Assembly (NCBI GenBank): GCA_015488125.1
Contig: WFOJ01000045.1
Span: 1 to 17,155 of the forward strand
DNA: 17,155 nucleotides
Origin: Mariprofundaceae bacterium
Lineage (GTDB): Bacteria; Pseudomonadota; Zetaproteobacteria; Mariprofundales; Mariprofundaceae
Direction of reading: 5' to 3'
A program made the translations under genes and the position numbers. Positions 1 through 8,139 of the stretch are shown here, one piece after another (the stretch's first letter is position 1; each line of letters starts with the position of its first letter). The notes beneath the pieces are model-generated. The model did not search any database. It worked only from the letters and a program-made list of their open reading frames with translations, and had not been told where the DNA came from.

Positions 1-84
1 ATGTAGCTTCTTCCTGTTGATACGAGGGTCAGGAATCTCTGAGAAATATGACAGAATAGCGGGTTTGTTATTTTCAGAACTCAT
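1..84 (-). CDS. ISAs1-family transposase, N-terminal fragment cut by window edge
   Basis: The minus strand from the ATG at 84-82 is open to base 1 and gives 28 residues containing the stretch YFSEIPDPRINRKKLH. This resembles the N-terminal domain of ISAs1-family (H-repeat-associated) DDE transposases, which begin with a short leader and then a 'YF.ei.DpR....k.h' block. Only the extreme N-terminus is present, so I cannot say whether the element is intact. The ribosome binding site is weak (GCGGAA just upstream). The match comes from recognition of one short motif, so the family is probable rather than certain. Confidence 0.6.
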   Translation of the reverse strand, partial: MSSENNKPAILSYFSEIPDPRINRKKLH

Positions 85-122
85 TTCCGCACTATAGGTA
101 ATAAAGATTCCTAAGGCCAGCA

Positions 123-150
123 GGCCAGAATTTTAATGCGATTGCCCTGG
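123..150. mobile_element. Probable outer end of the ISAs1-family element
   Basis: Read on the minus strand, this stretch begins CCAGGGCAATCGCATTAAAA and lies about 40 bp upstream of the transposase start. That is where the left inverted repeat of an ISAs1 element should be. The sequence resembles ends I remember for this family, but the partner repeat is outside the window, so the boundary and any target duplication are unverified. Confidence 0.35.
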
Positions 151-197
151 CTGACGGGTGCGGTCAAAAGTGTCACCCGTTTGTCGGAACCGTGGTG

Positions 198-223
198 ATT
201 CGGGGCCAGAGACCCCTCCTACA
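198..223 (-). repeat. REP-like hairpin element 1
   Basis: On the minus strand this reads TGTAGGAG, then a GGGG...CCCC hairpin, then CGAAT. It has the same head and stem layout as the elements at 283-308, 15421-15443, 15461-15487 and 15515-15540. The layout matches the 'GTAGGAGC' class of repetitive extragenic palindromes common in gammaproteobacteria. It lies in the gene-free stretch between the IS end and the kinase gene. Confidence 0.6.
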
Positions 224-282
224 GGGGGATCATACGTACCGCAAAAACGCCCACCACGTCGCGAACCACGAGGGACGCCAAA

Positions 283-308
283 TGCAGGAGCGGTCTTCAG
301 ACCGTAAA
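283..308 (+). repeat. REP-like hairpin element 2, just past the kinase stop codon
   Basis: The element has a TGCAGGAG head followed by a perfect 6-bp stem: CGGTCT (291-296), TC, AGACCG (299-304). It is in the opposite orientation to element 1, so the pair forms an inverted BIME-like unit. It ends about 8 nt beyond the stop codon of the minus-strand kinase gene, so in the transcript it would form a 3'-end hairpin that could stabilise or end the mRNA. No U-tract follows on the minus strand, so a classical intrinsic terminator is unlikely. Confidence 0.6.
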
Positions 309-315
309 CCGAACT

Positions 316-1677
316 TTATGCCACAGGCAGCTTGATGCATATGCGCAGGCCACCGAAGCGGGATGGCTCCGCGCTGATGCTACCCTGATGCGCTTGAACG
401 ATGTTCTGACAAATCGATAGGCCAAGTCCGGCACCACCCGTGGTTCTGTGACGTGATGGATCGGCCCGGTACAGGCGTTCAAAGAGCCTGGGCAGCTGTT
501 CTGGTGGCACACCTGGCGCGCTATCCTCAATCACCACCTGTAATACGCCATGATCCATGCAGGCCGATACGATGGCACGACCAGGCACATCGGTGTAGCG
601 ATAGCTGTTTTCCAGCAGATTGCTGAATAATTGCTGTAAACGATCAGGATCAGCCTGCATGTTGATCTCCTGCGCGGGCAATTGCGACTCCAGCACCAAT
701 CCCTTGCTGGCATAACGGCGGGTGAAGACCTCCAGAGCATCGGCAAGCAAGGCCAGCGGTTGCGTTGTTGTCATTTTGTAGCTTAAGGCACCAATATCAG
801 ACATCGACAGTTCATACAGATCCTCCACCAGACGGATAAGATGCAGTACCTCATCGTGCAGGACAGCGATATTTCTATCATCTGGCGGGCGGACACCATC
901 CTGAATAGCCTCGATTTCGGCGCGCAGCACGGCCAGTGGTGTGCGTAGTTCGTGGGAAATATCTGCCACCCATTGCTGACGGGCCTGTTCATTATTCTCC
1001 AGTGTCGCAGCCAGCAAGTTGAAATCGCGGCACAACTGCCCCAGCTCATCACTCGTTCGCGGTGTGATGCGGGCATGGTATGCGCCGGCAGTCAGCTGCC
1101 GCGTACCGGCGCTCAGCTCGCGCACGGGACGCAGTAGATGATTGGCCAGCGGGAAGGAAAACAACAGCGAAAACAAAGCCATGGCCAGTGAGACAATGGC
1201 AAACACCTGAGTTTGTTGAGCCATAAACTGCAAGTCGCCAATATCGCTAAGCTGACGCAATGGCGGTGTGGCGAGATAGCCCACCACGGTTTGCTGGTGG
1301 CGAATCGCAATCATATGTGCTGGTGGCTGTCGCTCAGGCGGGCCGAAAAGCGGCTCTCGTTTGGCATTATACAAGCGATGTAACAGCGCTGGCGGCGTTC
1401 TGTGCGGGAATGCCTCCTGTCCGGCAGCGTGGTGGTGTGGACGCAATATATCCAGACGCTGCCATGCTCCCGGCGTTCTCAGAAAGCCCCAGTTGCCATA
1501 GCGGCCGTATTCTTCTCCCAGCCGACGGGTGATCTGCGCCATGCGTTGCTGTTGTCGCTGATTAACATAACGCAAAAAATCATGGTCAAAACTCCATTGC
1601 AGAAAAAGGAATAATGAGCCAGCCACAAGAATGCCGGAAAACAGCAAGGCAAGAAACAGTTTAAGACGAATGGTCAC
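316..1677 (-). CDS. baeS: BaeS-like envelope-stress sensor histidine kinase
   Basis: This 453-residue inner-membrane sensor kinase would autophosphorylate and pass phosphate to a response regulator. Transmembrane segment 1 is near residues 7-27. A periplasmic domain of about 130 residues follows, then transmembrane segment 2 near 158-180 and a HAMP linker. The dimerisation/phosphoacceptor motif ISHELRTP carries His242, and the ATPase domain shows the N box (LLENSYRY) and G boxes (GGAGLGLSI). The N-terminal portion (LGEEYGRYGNWGFLR) closely resembles E. coli BaeS, and the length is close to its 467. The start is GTG at 1677, supported by AAGGAG at 1685-1690, 7 nt upstream. No response regulator lies next to it: priA diverges upstream and REP/IS DNA lies downstream. 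Kinase assignment is secure; orthology to BaeS is likely but rests on recognition. Confidence 0.85.
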   Translation of the reverse strand: MTIRLKLFLALLFSGILVAGSLFLFLQWSFDHDFLRYVNQRQQQRMAQITRRLGEEYGRYGNWGFLRTPGAWQRLDILRPHHHAAGQEAFPHRTPPALLHRLYNAKREPLFGPPERQPPAHMIAIRHQQTVVGYLATPPLRQLSDIGDLQFMAQQTQVFAIVSLAMALFSLLFSFPLANHLLRPVRELSAGTRQLTAGAYHARITPRTSDELGQLCRDFNLLAATLENNEQARQQWVADISHELRTPLAVLRAEIEAIQDGVRPPDDRNIAVLHDEVLHLIRLVEDLYELSMSDIGALSYKMTTTQPLALLADALEVFTRRYASKGLVLESQLPAQEINMQADPDRLQQLFSNLLENSYRYTDVPGRAIVSACMDHGVLQVVIEDSAPGVPPEQLPRLFERLYRADPSRHRTTGGAGLGLSICQNIVQAHQGSISAEPSRFGGLRICIKLPVA

Positions 1678-1743
1678 AAGGCATCTCCTTTGTGGTAAGC
1701 TATGGCATCAACGATAGGGTGCGCACCAGAAGCCTGTCGAATT

Positions 1744-1774
1744 TTGACAAAGCTGTTACGAACAACCGGATATT
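1744..1774 (+). promoter_or_regulatory. Weak sigma70-like promoter candidate for priA
   Basis: A perfect -35 hexamer TTGACA (1744-1749) lies in the 214-bp divergent gap upstream of priA. The best -10-like sequence, GATATT at 1769-1774, is 19 nt away, which is longer than ideal. No better candidate was seen by eye. Confidence 0.25.
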
Positions 1775-1891
1775 GGCCAAATCTTCGCCCTGTCTTCAGC
1801 GTCGCTGTTCATCGCCAACAGGTCGATATTTGGCTCAATCCCGCTATTTCTCGTGACGATTGCCAACGTCCAACAAACTCCTCAGGAGAGA

Positions 1892-4030
1892 ATGATTGCC
1901 GTGAACCGCCCGTGCGTCGAAGTTGCCGTATTTTGTCCGTTGCGCCAACATTTTCATTACCTGTGGCCTGAAGCTTTTGGTCATCCCCGGGCAGGTGTGC
2001 GCGTGCGGGTTCCTTTTGGCAGGCAGCAGCGCACAGCGGTTGTTCTGGCAATCACTGAACCGCCGACGGGCATCGAACTGCGGCCTGTCACCGACGTACT
2101 GGATGCCCGGCCTCCCTGCCCGGACAACTGGCTGCAATGGGTGGCACGCGTGCAACGCTATTATCTCGCTGCGCCGGGCGTGATGTACGAAACGGCGCTG
2201 GGCTGGCTTCATGCTGAAAGCAGTAGTCGCTGGTATTGCCCCGATCCGAAAGCGCTGGCACAGCAGTTCCCCGACTGGCAGGGTGTTTTCCGCAACCGGA
2301 GCAAGCTGACACTGCGTACCGTGCTGGCACGGGCAGACATGGCCGATGCCCGTCATCAATTACATCAACTGGTTGACCGTCAACTGGTGAAGGAAGCGGC
2401 TGTCGAACCCGTCTGGCTGGACAGGGCAAGGCATGGGGCAGGCAGCCTGCCTACCCTGAACAGCGAACAGCAGCATGCCGCCGACGCCATTATCAGCGGC
2501 ATGGGGGCATTTTGCGTCAGTTTGCTGTTTGGCCGCACCGGCTCTGGCAAAACCGAGGTCTATCTTGAAGCCGCTCGCCATTGTGTCAATGCCGGTCAGC
2601 AGGTATTGATTCTGGTACCGGAAATCGGCCTGACGCCCATGTGGCAGCAACGGCTGGCGCAACGTTTTGACAAGGTGCTGATCTGGCATTCGGCGTTAAG
2701 CAATGCACAGCGGCTGGCCGCGATCCGCCATCTTGCTAAAGCTGAAGTCATCATCGGAACGCGATCGGCATTGTTTTTGCCGTTGCCTCAGCCTGGCATG
2801 ATCGTCATTGACGAAGAACATGACAGCAGCCTGAAACAAAACGATGGTGTTTGTTACTCGGCCCGCGATGCAGCGTTGTTACTGGCACAACAATATCGAA
2901 TCCCGCTGGTACTCGGCTCGGCAACGCCCTCGCTGGAAAGCTGGCGACTGGTGCGGGAAGGGCGCTGTCAGTTGCTTACCCTGAGCAAACAGGCTGTAGC
3001 CACGGAAGATGCACGCCTTCAGGTGATTGATATGCGTCAGTATCCCAACACCATTCTCTCTCCTCCCTTGTTGCAGGCGCTTGCCGATACGCATGACCGT
3101 GGCGAACAATCCATTCTTTTTCTTAATCGACGCGGTTATGCGCCGGCACTGCAATGCGTGGCCTGTGGTTATGTCATCCACTGCCCGGATTGTTCATTGC
3201 GCCTGACGCTTCATCGCAGTAATGGCGAGCTGCGTTGTCATGTCTGCGGTTTTAGCCGACGCACACCGCGTAGCTGCGAGCAGTGCGGTGAGGCCTCGTT
3301 ATTGCCGATGGGCAGCGGTACTGAGCGTCTGGACGAGCTGTTGACAGAACAATTACCGAATATCCGATTAGCGCGCTTTGATCGTGATGCCATCAGCACC
3401 CATCAAAAGCTGATGAGCACCCTGAAGGATTTTGAAGCAGGGAACATTGACTGCCTGATTGGTACCCAGATGTTGGTGAAGGGGCATGATTTTCATAATG
3501 TCACCCTGGTCGCTGTGGTGCATGCAGATATGGGGCTGTCCATTCCTGATTTTCGTGCCAGTGAGCGTTGGTGGCAGCAAATGACCCAGGTCATGGGTCG
3601 TGCCGGGCGTGGCACAAAAACCGGCACGGTTCTGATTCAGACATGGATGCCCGATGCGCCCTGGCTACAGCGCATTCATGCCGACAAGGCCAGGATCACG
3701 CTGGACGAAGAGCTGGCACTGCGCCAGCAATTAACATTTCCACCTTTTGCCCGCTGGGTGCGACTGTTATTCAGTGGTCGTCGCGCGGAGGCAACCTTGC
3801 AGTGTGCCCGCCAGTGGCACCAGCGTTGCCAGTGTATTCCTGATATTCAGGTCATGGCGGCCACGCCCTGCCCGCTGGAGCGTCAGGCCGGGCGCTACCG
3901 TTTTGAGGTGTTGTTGCGCGATGACAGCAGGCAGCAACTTCCCTGGATGCTTGAACCCGTACTCCAGCAACTTCCCCTGACTTCCGGTGTGCGCCTGCGC
4001 GTCGATGTGGATCCGCTGGATATGAGCTGA
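1892..4030 (+). CDS. priA: Primosomal protein N' (replication restart helicase PriA)
   Basis: PriA is a 3'-to-5' superfamily 2 DNA helicase that recognises abandoned forks and recombination intermediates and reloads the replisome. From the ATG at 1892 it is 712 residues, close to E. coli's 732. An N-terminal fork-binding domain comes first. The helicase core has Walker A GRTGSGKTE at 214-222 and the DEEH box at 307-310. A cysteine-rich zinc insert starts at C422 (CVACG, CPDC, CHVC, CEQCG), followed by the GSGTERLDE helicase motif. I prefer 1892 over the in-frame GTG at 1853 because AGGAGAG (1884-1890) lies just before it and the extra 13 residues look unlike PriA. A GTG at 1901 is a further possible start. 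It is the only recognised plus-strand gene and converges, with a 2-nt gap, on the Spy-like gene. Confidence 0.96.
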   Translation: MIAVNRPCVEVAVFCPLRQHFHYLWPEAFGHPRAGVRVRVPFGRQQRTAVVLAITEPPTGIELRPVTDVLDARPPCPDNWLQWVARVQRYYLAAPGVMYETALGWLHAESSSRWYCPDPKALAQQFPDWQGVFRNRSKLTLRTVLARADMADARHQLHQLVDRQLVKEAAVEPVWLDRARHGAGSLPTLNSEQQHAADAIISGMGAFCVSLLFGRTGSGKTEVYLEAARHCVNAGQQVLILVPEIGLTPMWQQRLAQRFDKVLIWHSALSNAQRLAAIRHLAKAEVIIGTRSALFLPLPQPGMIVIDEEHDSSLKQNDGVCYSARDAALLLAQQYRIPLVLGSATPSLESWRLVREGRCQLLTLSKQAVATEDARLQVIDMRQYPNTILSPPLLQALADTHDRGEQSILFLNRRGYAPALQCVACGYVIHCPDCSLRLTLHRSNGELRCHVCGFSRRTPRSCEQCGEASLLPMGSGTERLDELLTEQLPNIRLARFDRDAISTHQKLMSTLKDFEAGNIDCLIGTQMLVKGHDFHNVTLVAVVHADMGLSIPDFRASERWWQQMTQVMGRAGRGTKTGTVLIQTWMPDAPWLQRIHADKARITLDEELALRQQLTFPPFARWVRLLFSGRRAEATLQCARQWHQRCQCIPDIQVMAATPCPLERQAGRYRFEVLLRDDSRQQLPWMLEPVLQQLPLTSGVRLRVDVDPLDMS

Positions 4031-4032
4031 CT

Positions 4033-4509
4033 TTAGCGCACAGGCAGAGGCGGGCAGGAACGCAGGTCACGGGTCGCGCCTTTTAACGGGCGCTGATGCG
4101 CCATTGTTGCTGCTTTTTTGCGTTGCTCCGGTGTCAGCAACGCATACACGCGGGCCTTCATCTTGCCACGCTGAATGGTCAGCTTTTTCACCAGCGCCGC
4201 TTTGTCGCTGGCCAGCTTTTCCAGTTGCTTCTGGTAATTGCTGTCGCCCGGATCCAGACGGCGCATGGCTTCCCGGTTGTCCGCCAGTGCATCACGGAGA
4301 TGCTTGTTTGCGTTACGGGCGCTGCGCGTAATCTTCCTGATTTGCTGTCGCTGTTCATCGGTAAGCTGCAATTGGCTGGCCTGTGCCATGATGCCGTGAT
4401 GGTCATGCGTCGGCACGGCTTGCGCTACTGGTACCGCGGCCAGCATCAACAAGGCCAGCGCCAGCCCAGGCCACCGGCGTTGCCGTGTAGTCATGGTATG
4501 TTTCATCAT
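4033..4509 (-). CDS. Spy/CpxP-like periplasmic LTXXQ-motif protein
   Basis: This is a small, probably exported protein of 158 residues. A positively charged N-terminus and a hydrophobic stretch (residues 13-30) end in AQA, a plausible signal peptidase site near residue 31. A His-rich THDHHG (34-39) follows, then a mostly helical, highly charged body with two LTXXQ motifs, LTDEQ at 49-53 and LTPEQ at 125-129. That arrangement is typical of the Spy/CpxP family of periplasmic chaperones and stress-response modulators. The start is strongly supported by AAGGAGG (4514-4520), which gives 4-nt spacing to the first ATG and 7 nt to the second, so initiation may use codon 2. In E. coli spy is a BaeR target, which makes the nearby BaeS-like gene suggestive. 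Family membership rests on motifs and architecture; exact function is unknown. Confidence 0.7.
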   Translation of the reverse strand: MMKHTMTTRQRRWPGLALALLMLAAVPVAQAVPTHDHHGIMAQASQLQLTDEQRQQIRKITRSARNANKHLRDALADNREAMRRLDPGDSNYQKQLEKLASDKAALVKKLTIQRGKMKARVYALLTPEQRKKAATMAHQRPLKGATRDLRSCPPLPVR

Positions 4510-4693
4510 TAAGCCTCCTTACGGGAAAATGTGGGATTCTGCCCCCTTGCAGGGCGAACGCTGCGCAATGAATGTGAAGCAATTAAGGAAGAAATGTGAA
4601 ATGATATCTTGCCGAAAGTTCGTGCAAGCGGACACTAACTGGCACGGTTATGCCATTGTTGTCGAGAAGGCAAATATCGGAGATCAGAAAAAT

Positions 4694-6511
4694 TTAACTA
4701 TGCAAGGCAATAAAAATCCGCTCGGCCAGGCGTTGCGAAATACCGGGAGCCTGCGCCAGTTGCTGGCGGCTGGCGGCGCGAATGCCCTGAATGCCACCGA
4801 AATGTTTGAGCAGGGCAAGTCGTTTGTGCGGGCCGATGCCGGGAATATGATCCAGGCCGGATTGTAACATGCTTTGCTTTTTACGCTTGCGCAAATAGCT
4901 GCCAGCGAAGCGATGGGCTTCATCGCGGACGCGAGCCAACAGCAGCAAGGCTGGATCGTGAACCCCCGGGCGCATGGCCAGTGGCTGGCCGTCGGCATCC
5001 CCTTGGCAGTCCAGCCACAGGGTTTCTTCACCCGTTTTCCGCCGTTCTCCCTTGGCCATGGCCAGCAGGCGTAACGATAGTTCAGGAAAATCATCCAGCG
5101 TTTCGCGGGCAACCTTTAGCTGACCGCGTCCGCCATCGATGATCAGTATATCCGGTTGCGGGATACGTTGTTCGCACATCGCGCTGAAAAAGCGGCGCAA
5201 CACGGCAGCCATGGCAGCATAATCATCCCCTGCATGCACATCATCAAGCTGATAGCGGCGGTAATACTGTTTTTCCGCACCCTGCCAGCCTCCATAGGTA
5301 ATGGCAGCCACCATGTGCTTGCCACCAAGGTGGGCATTATCGACGGCAGCCAGTAACTGTGGCGTGACGTCAAGCCCCAGCAAGCGAGCCAGGGCGGCAA
5401 AAGCAGGCTGCTGGTCGAGGCTGCGGTGAGCCGCCTGCTCAGCACTGCTTCTGGCGACCTGGGCCAGCCATTCCGCCTTGCTGCCCCGGCGCGGTGCCAG
5501 CAGTTCAACACGCTGCTTCGGATGCAGCAAACGCAGCAGGTGGCGCAAGCGTTGCAGCACGGCTTCATCCTGCCCAAGCAGTAACTGTCCTGGCGGTGGC
5601 TCCCGGCGGTAGCGTGCCAACAGCAGGCTTTGCAAAATTTCTTCATCATCGGCATCAACAGCTTGCCCGGCGCGCACGGTATGAACCCCAAGATCGCGTC
5701 CCTGCCGCCGCACGCCGATGCCGAGCAACACTGCCTGCGGCTGGCGCACAATACAGATGGCATCGGCATCGGCAGGCAAATCCTTGTCCGGACTGCCATC
5801 CACAATACGCCGCAGATCGCGGATGCGGTCGCGCAATATCGCAGCGCGCTCGAAGTCCATACGGGCGGCGGCTTGCTGCATTTCCGTTTCCCATTGCTGT
5901 TGCAACTGCGCATCATGACCATTGAGCACCATTTCAACCTGCTGCACCTGCTGACGGTAGGCTTCTTCGCTCACCAGGCCGCAGCAGGGCGCGGTGCAAC
6001 GGCCAATCTGGTGCTGCATACAGGGACGACTGCGATGGCGAAATTCTGCATCATCACAATCACGCAAACGAAACATATCATGCAGCACATGCAGCGTATC
6101 ATGCACTGCCTTGGCATGCGGAAAAGGCCCAAAATAACTGCCTGCCGCCGAGCGCTGACCGCGATGCATGCGCAGACGTGGCCAGCGTTCATCCGTCAGT
6201 ACAATATAGGGGTAACTTTTGGAATCCTTGAGCAACACATTATAGCGCGGTTTGAGCTGTTTGATGAGGTTATGCTCAAGCACCAGCGCTTCGGCTTCCG
6301 AGGCCGTGATATTACACTCAATATCCCGCACCAGCGCCACCATGGCCTGAATACGCGGAGATTCCGGCTGACGTTGAAAATAGCTGGACACGCGTCGTTG
6401 CAGATTGCGCGCCTTGCCGACGTACAACACCTTGCGATCAGCATCCAGCATGCGGTAGATGCCTGGCTCACGCGGCAGGCTGTGCAACTGAATCGGTGGC
6501 TCAAGCCACAT
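4694..6511 (-). CDS. uvrC: Excinuclease ABC subunit C
   Basis: UvrC makes the two incisions flanking a lesion in nucleotide excision repair after UvrA/UvrB damage recognition. The protein has 605 residues, the usual length. In order: the GIY-YIG nuclease domain (PGIYRML...VLYVGKARNLQRRVSSYF, about 15-50) for the 3' cut, a Cys-containing region, and a UVR/UvrB-binding helix pair (MDFERAAILRDRIRDL). The RNase H-like endonuclease domain for the 5' cut has Asp391 (AVDNAHLGG) and Asp459 (IIDGGRGQL). Tandem helix-hairpin-helix motifs (HIPGIGPHKR...APGISQRLA) close the protein. The ATG at 6511 lies 6 nt after the ubiC stop with no clear Shine-Dalgarno, suggesting translational coupling. It is the last gene of the compact minus-strand block. 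No convincing hairpin-plus-U-tract terminator follows it. Confidence 0.96.
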   Translation of the reverse strand: MWLEPPIQLHSLPREPGIYRMLDADRKVLYVGKARNLQRRVSSYFQRQPESPRIQAMVALVRDIECNITASEAEALVLEHNLIKQLKPRYNVLLKDSKSYPYIVLTDERWPRLRMHRGQRSAAGSYFGPFPHAKAVHDTLHVLHDMFRLRDCDDAEFRHRSRPCMQHQIGRCTAPCCGLVSEEAYRQQVQQVEMVLNGHDAQLQQQWETEMQQAAARMDFERAAILRDRIRDLRRIVDGSPDKDLPADADAICIVRQPQAVLLGIGVRRQGRDLGVHTVRAGQAVDADDEEILQSLLLARYRREPPPGQLLLGQDEAVLQRLRHLLRLLHPKQRVELLAPRRGSKAEWLAQVARSSAEQAAHRSLDQQPAFAALARLLGLDVTPQLLAAVDNAHLGGKHMVAAITYGGWQGAEKQYYRRYQLDDVHAGDDYAAMAAVLRRFFSAMCEQRIPQPDILIIDGGRGQLKVARETLDDFPELSLRLLAMAKGERRKTGEETLWLDCQGDADGQPLAMRPGVHDPALLLLARVRDEAHRFAGSYLRKRKKQSMLQSGLDHIPGIGPHKRLALLKHFGGIQGIRAASRQQLAQAPGISQRLAERIFIALHS

Positions 6512-6517
6512 GGTGGG

Positions 6518-7087
6518 TTATATGCGGCCTGCGCTGTGTTGTTGTACCAGCGCCAGGCGCTGCCACATCAGTGGCAAAAACACTTCCACCACCAGCGCCC
6601 GGATCCCGGCATCCGAACGCAGCACCGAACGCCGCGCCCAGCAACCGTGCCATGGCTGTTCGCCCTGAATCTGCGCAATACCCAGATCCAGCCGCGACAG
6701 CGACAAACCATAATCCATGAGCAGATTGGCCAGCGGGCGTTCGCCTTGCTGTAGTTCCAGTAATAACGGCTGCGGCAAAGGCTCCAGCGGCAACACCGAT
6801 TCGGCATCAAACACCGCTTTGCCATGATGCAATAAGGACACCTGACGACGCAAGGCCGCATCACCGGGCTGTGCATCGAGCAAGGCCGCTTCATCATCGC
6901 TGATGCGGCTGATGGCCTGCTCCTGCACATCCACCTGCAGATGCATCTGATGATGCCGCTCAAGAAAGCGGGTCAGCGAAGAGGCAACGGTCAGTACTGC
7001 CGAAGTCTGACGGTCAAGGCCGTGATCTGCAGCGCGCCATTGCCGTTCCGGTATCCAGTGTTGTTCACGAAGAGAGCCAAAAAACAT
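6518..7087 (-). CDS. ubiC: Chorismate--pyruvate lyase
   Basis: UbiC converts chorismate to 4-hydroxybenzoate and pyruvate, the first committed step of ubiquinone synthesis, in the cytoplasm. The 189-residue product has the family layout: the N-terminal 'SLTRFLE' segment, RRQVSLL near residues 80-86 (Arg81 may be the product-binding arginine), ESVLP (96-100), GERPLANLL, and the C-terminal block CWARRSVL...VVEVFLP with Glu168 as the likely catalytic glutamate. Overall identity to E. coli UbiC (165 residues) looks modest, so the assignment rests on these blocks. AAGGA lies 10 nt upstream of the ATG. It starts 4 nt after the PhzF-family gene and ends 6 nt before uvrC. The ubiA gene that often follows ubiC is absent. 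Confidence 0.85.
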   Translation of the reverse strand: MFFGSLREQHWIPERQWRAADHGLDRQTSAVLTVASSLTRFLERHHQMHLQVDVQEQAISRISDDEAALLDAQPGDAALRRQVSLLHHGKAVFDAESVLPLEPLPQPLLLELQQGERPLANLLMDYGLSLSRLDLGIAQIQGEQPWHGCWARRSVLRSDAGIRALVVEVFLPLMWQRLALVQQHSAGRI

Positions 7088-7091
7088 GGTG

Positions 7092-7910
7092 TTATTTTCC
7101 TTGCGAGTTGCCAGTCACAGCATCAGGCAGCAGCAAATGCCCTGTCAGGTATGTGACCGCCTGCCCGGTAATGTTGACGTAAGGGGGCTGCCAGTGGCAA
7201 TGCAATTCGCCACCCCGTGGCGAAAGCTGACGCGCCTGTAGCTGGCGGCATTGCCGCTGTTGCGCCCAGAATGGTGTCAGCAGGGTGTGCGCGGAACCGG
7301 TCACCGGGTCTTCTGGGATGCCGCTTTGCGGGGCGAAAAAACGCGATGAAAAATCAACTGCCGGGCCACCGCTGGCAGTGATGATCAGGCCACGAAACGG
7401 CAGGCGGGTCAGCGCTTTAAGATCAGGCTTCAGTCTGGCCAGCTGCGTCGCATCAGCAATTTCCACCAGCGCATCATCACGACCATGCGCACTGCGAATC
7501 ACCGCCGCGCCAATGGCTTTTTCCAGCCAGTGTGGAGCTTGCCACGGCTGCGGCAAATCTTCAGGAAACTGCATTTGCAAACCATGGCGGCTGCGCTGAA
7601 CCAACAGCAGGCCACGGCTACAATGAAAACGAATGGCCGACCATGACGGATGTTGCGTCAGCAGCACATGTGCGGCAGCCAGCGTGGCGTGACCGCACAA
7701 CGCTACTTCCGTCGTCGGCGTGAACCAGCGAATGGCAGCGACGCCAGCAGCCTGCAAGCGCACAAAAGCGGTTTCGGAGAGGTTGTTTTCAGCCGCAATC
7801 GCCTGCATCAGCGCCGCTGGCAGCGCTTCTTCCAACAAGACCACCGCAGCCGGGTTGCCACCAAACACATGACGGCTGAAGGCATCAACCTGAAACAGCG
7901 GCAGCCGCAT
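7092..7910 (-). CDS. PhzF-family isomerase/epimerase
   Basis: This 272-residue cytoplasmic protein belongs to the PhzF/YddE family of diaminopimelate epimerase-like isomerases. Family landmarks are clear: FQVDAFS at the N-terminus, FGGNPAAVV (16-24), NNLSETAFV with the presumed catalytic Glu46, CGHATLAAAHVL, and DPVTGSAHTLL in the second lobe. The other phenazine genes are not here, so phenazine synthesis is not implied; most housekeeping members have no known substrate. The ATG at 7910 is preceded by AAAGG and lies 4 nt after the BolA-family stop. Family membership is very secure; the reaction is unknown. Confidence 0.93.
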   Translation of the reverse strand: MRLPLFQVDAFSRHVFGGNPAAVVLLEEALPAALMQAIAAENNLSETAFVRLQAAGVAAIRWFTPTTEVALCGHATLAAAHVLLTQHPSWSAIRFHCSRGLLLVQRSRHGLQMQFPEDLPQPWQAPHWLEKAIGAAVIRSAHGRDDALVEIADATQLARLKPDLKALTRLPFRGLIITASGGPAVDFSSRFFAPQSGIPEDPVTGSAHTLLTPFWAQQRQCRQLQARQLSPRGGELHCHWQPPYVNITGQAVTYLTGHLLLPDAVTGNSQGK

Positions 7911-7914
7911 GCCT

Positions 7915-8139
7915 TTATTCGCCGGGAGCCTGGGCGCGAACCGTCAGCGCATGCATGCTGCCCTGCTGCAATTCTTCGGCAAACAGCTTCATGACGCTGC
8001 GCTGACGTTGCAGGCGGCTCATGCCGGCAAAGGCAGCGCTGACAATATGCAGGCTCAGACTACAGTCATTGCCCTGCACTTCCACGCTGGCATCAGGGTA
8101 AGCAGCGCAAATGCGCTGGCGAATTTCTTCATGGGTCAT
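7915..8139 (-). CDS. BolA-family iron-sulfur metabolism protein (BolA/IbaG-like)
   Basis: A 74-residue single-domain protein with the BolA fold signature: NDCSLSLHIVS (24-34), AFAGMSRLQRQRSV, then MHALTVRA with the conserved His63. BolA proteins pair with monothiol glutaredoxins to hold and pass [2Fe-2S] clusters. Cys26 and His63 are the positions expected to act as cluster ligands. The short length and the HALTVRA ending lean towards IbaG/YrbA-like members, but I cannot settle the subgroup. Its ATG overlaps the stop of the upstream SixA-like gene by 4 nt (ATGA), with GAGGA just upstream, indicating coupled translation. Confidence 0.88.
   Translation of the reverse strand: MTHEEIRQRICAAYPDASVEVQGNDCSLSLHIVSAAFAGMSRLQRQRSVMKLFAEELQQGSMHALTVRAQAPGE

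Noticed and set aside
4616..4660. Hairpin TGGCA-CGGTTA-TGCCA as a uvrC terminator
   Set aside because: The stem is only 5 bp, and no U-tract follows in the uvrC reading direction.
4493..4867. Plus-strand frame (124 codons) spanning the gap between the Spy-like gene and uvrC
   Set aside because: Its first part crosses the Spy-like start region and its second half is antisense to the uvrC 3' end; no motif or good start site was seen.
5630..6754. Long plus-strand frame (374 codons) opposite uvrC and ubiC
   Set aside because: It is antisense to two clearly conserved genes, has no recognisable domain and shows the composition expected of a shadow frame.
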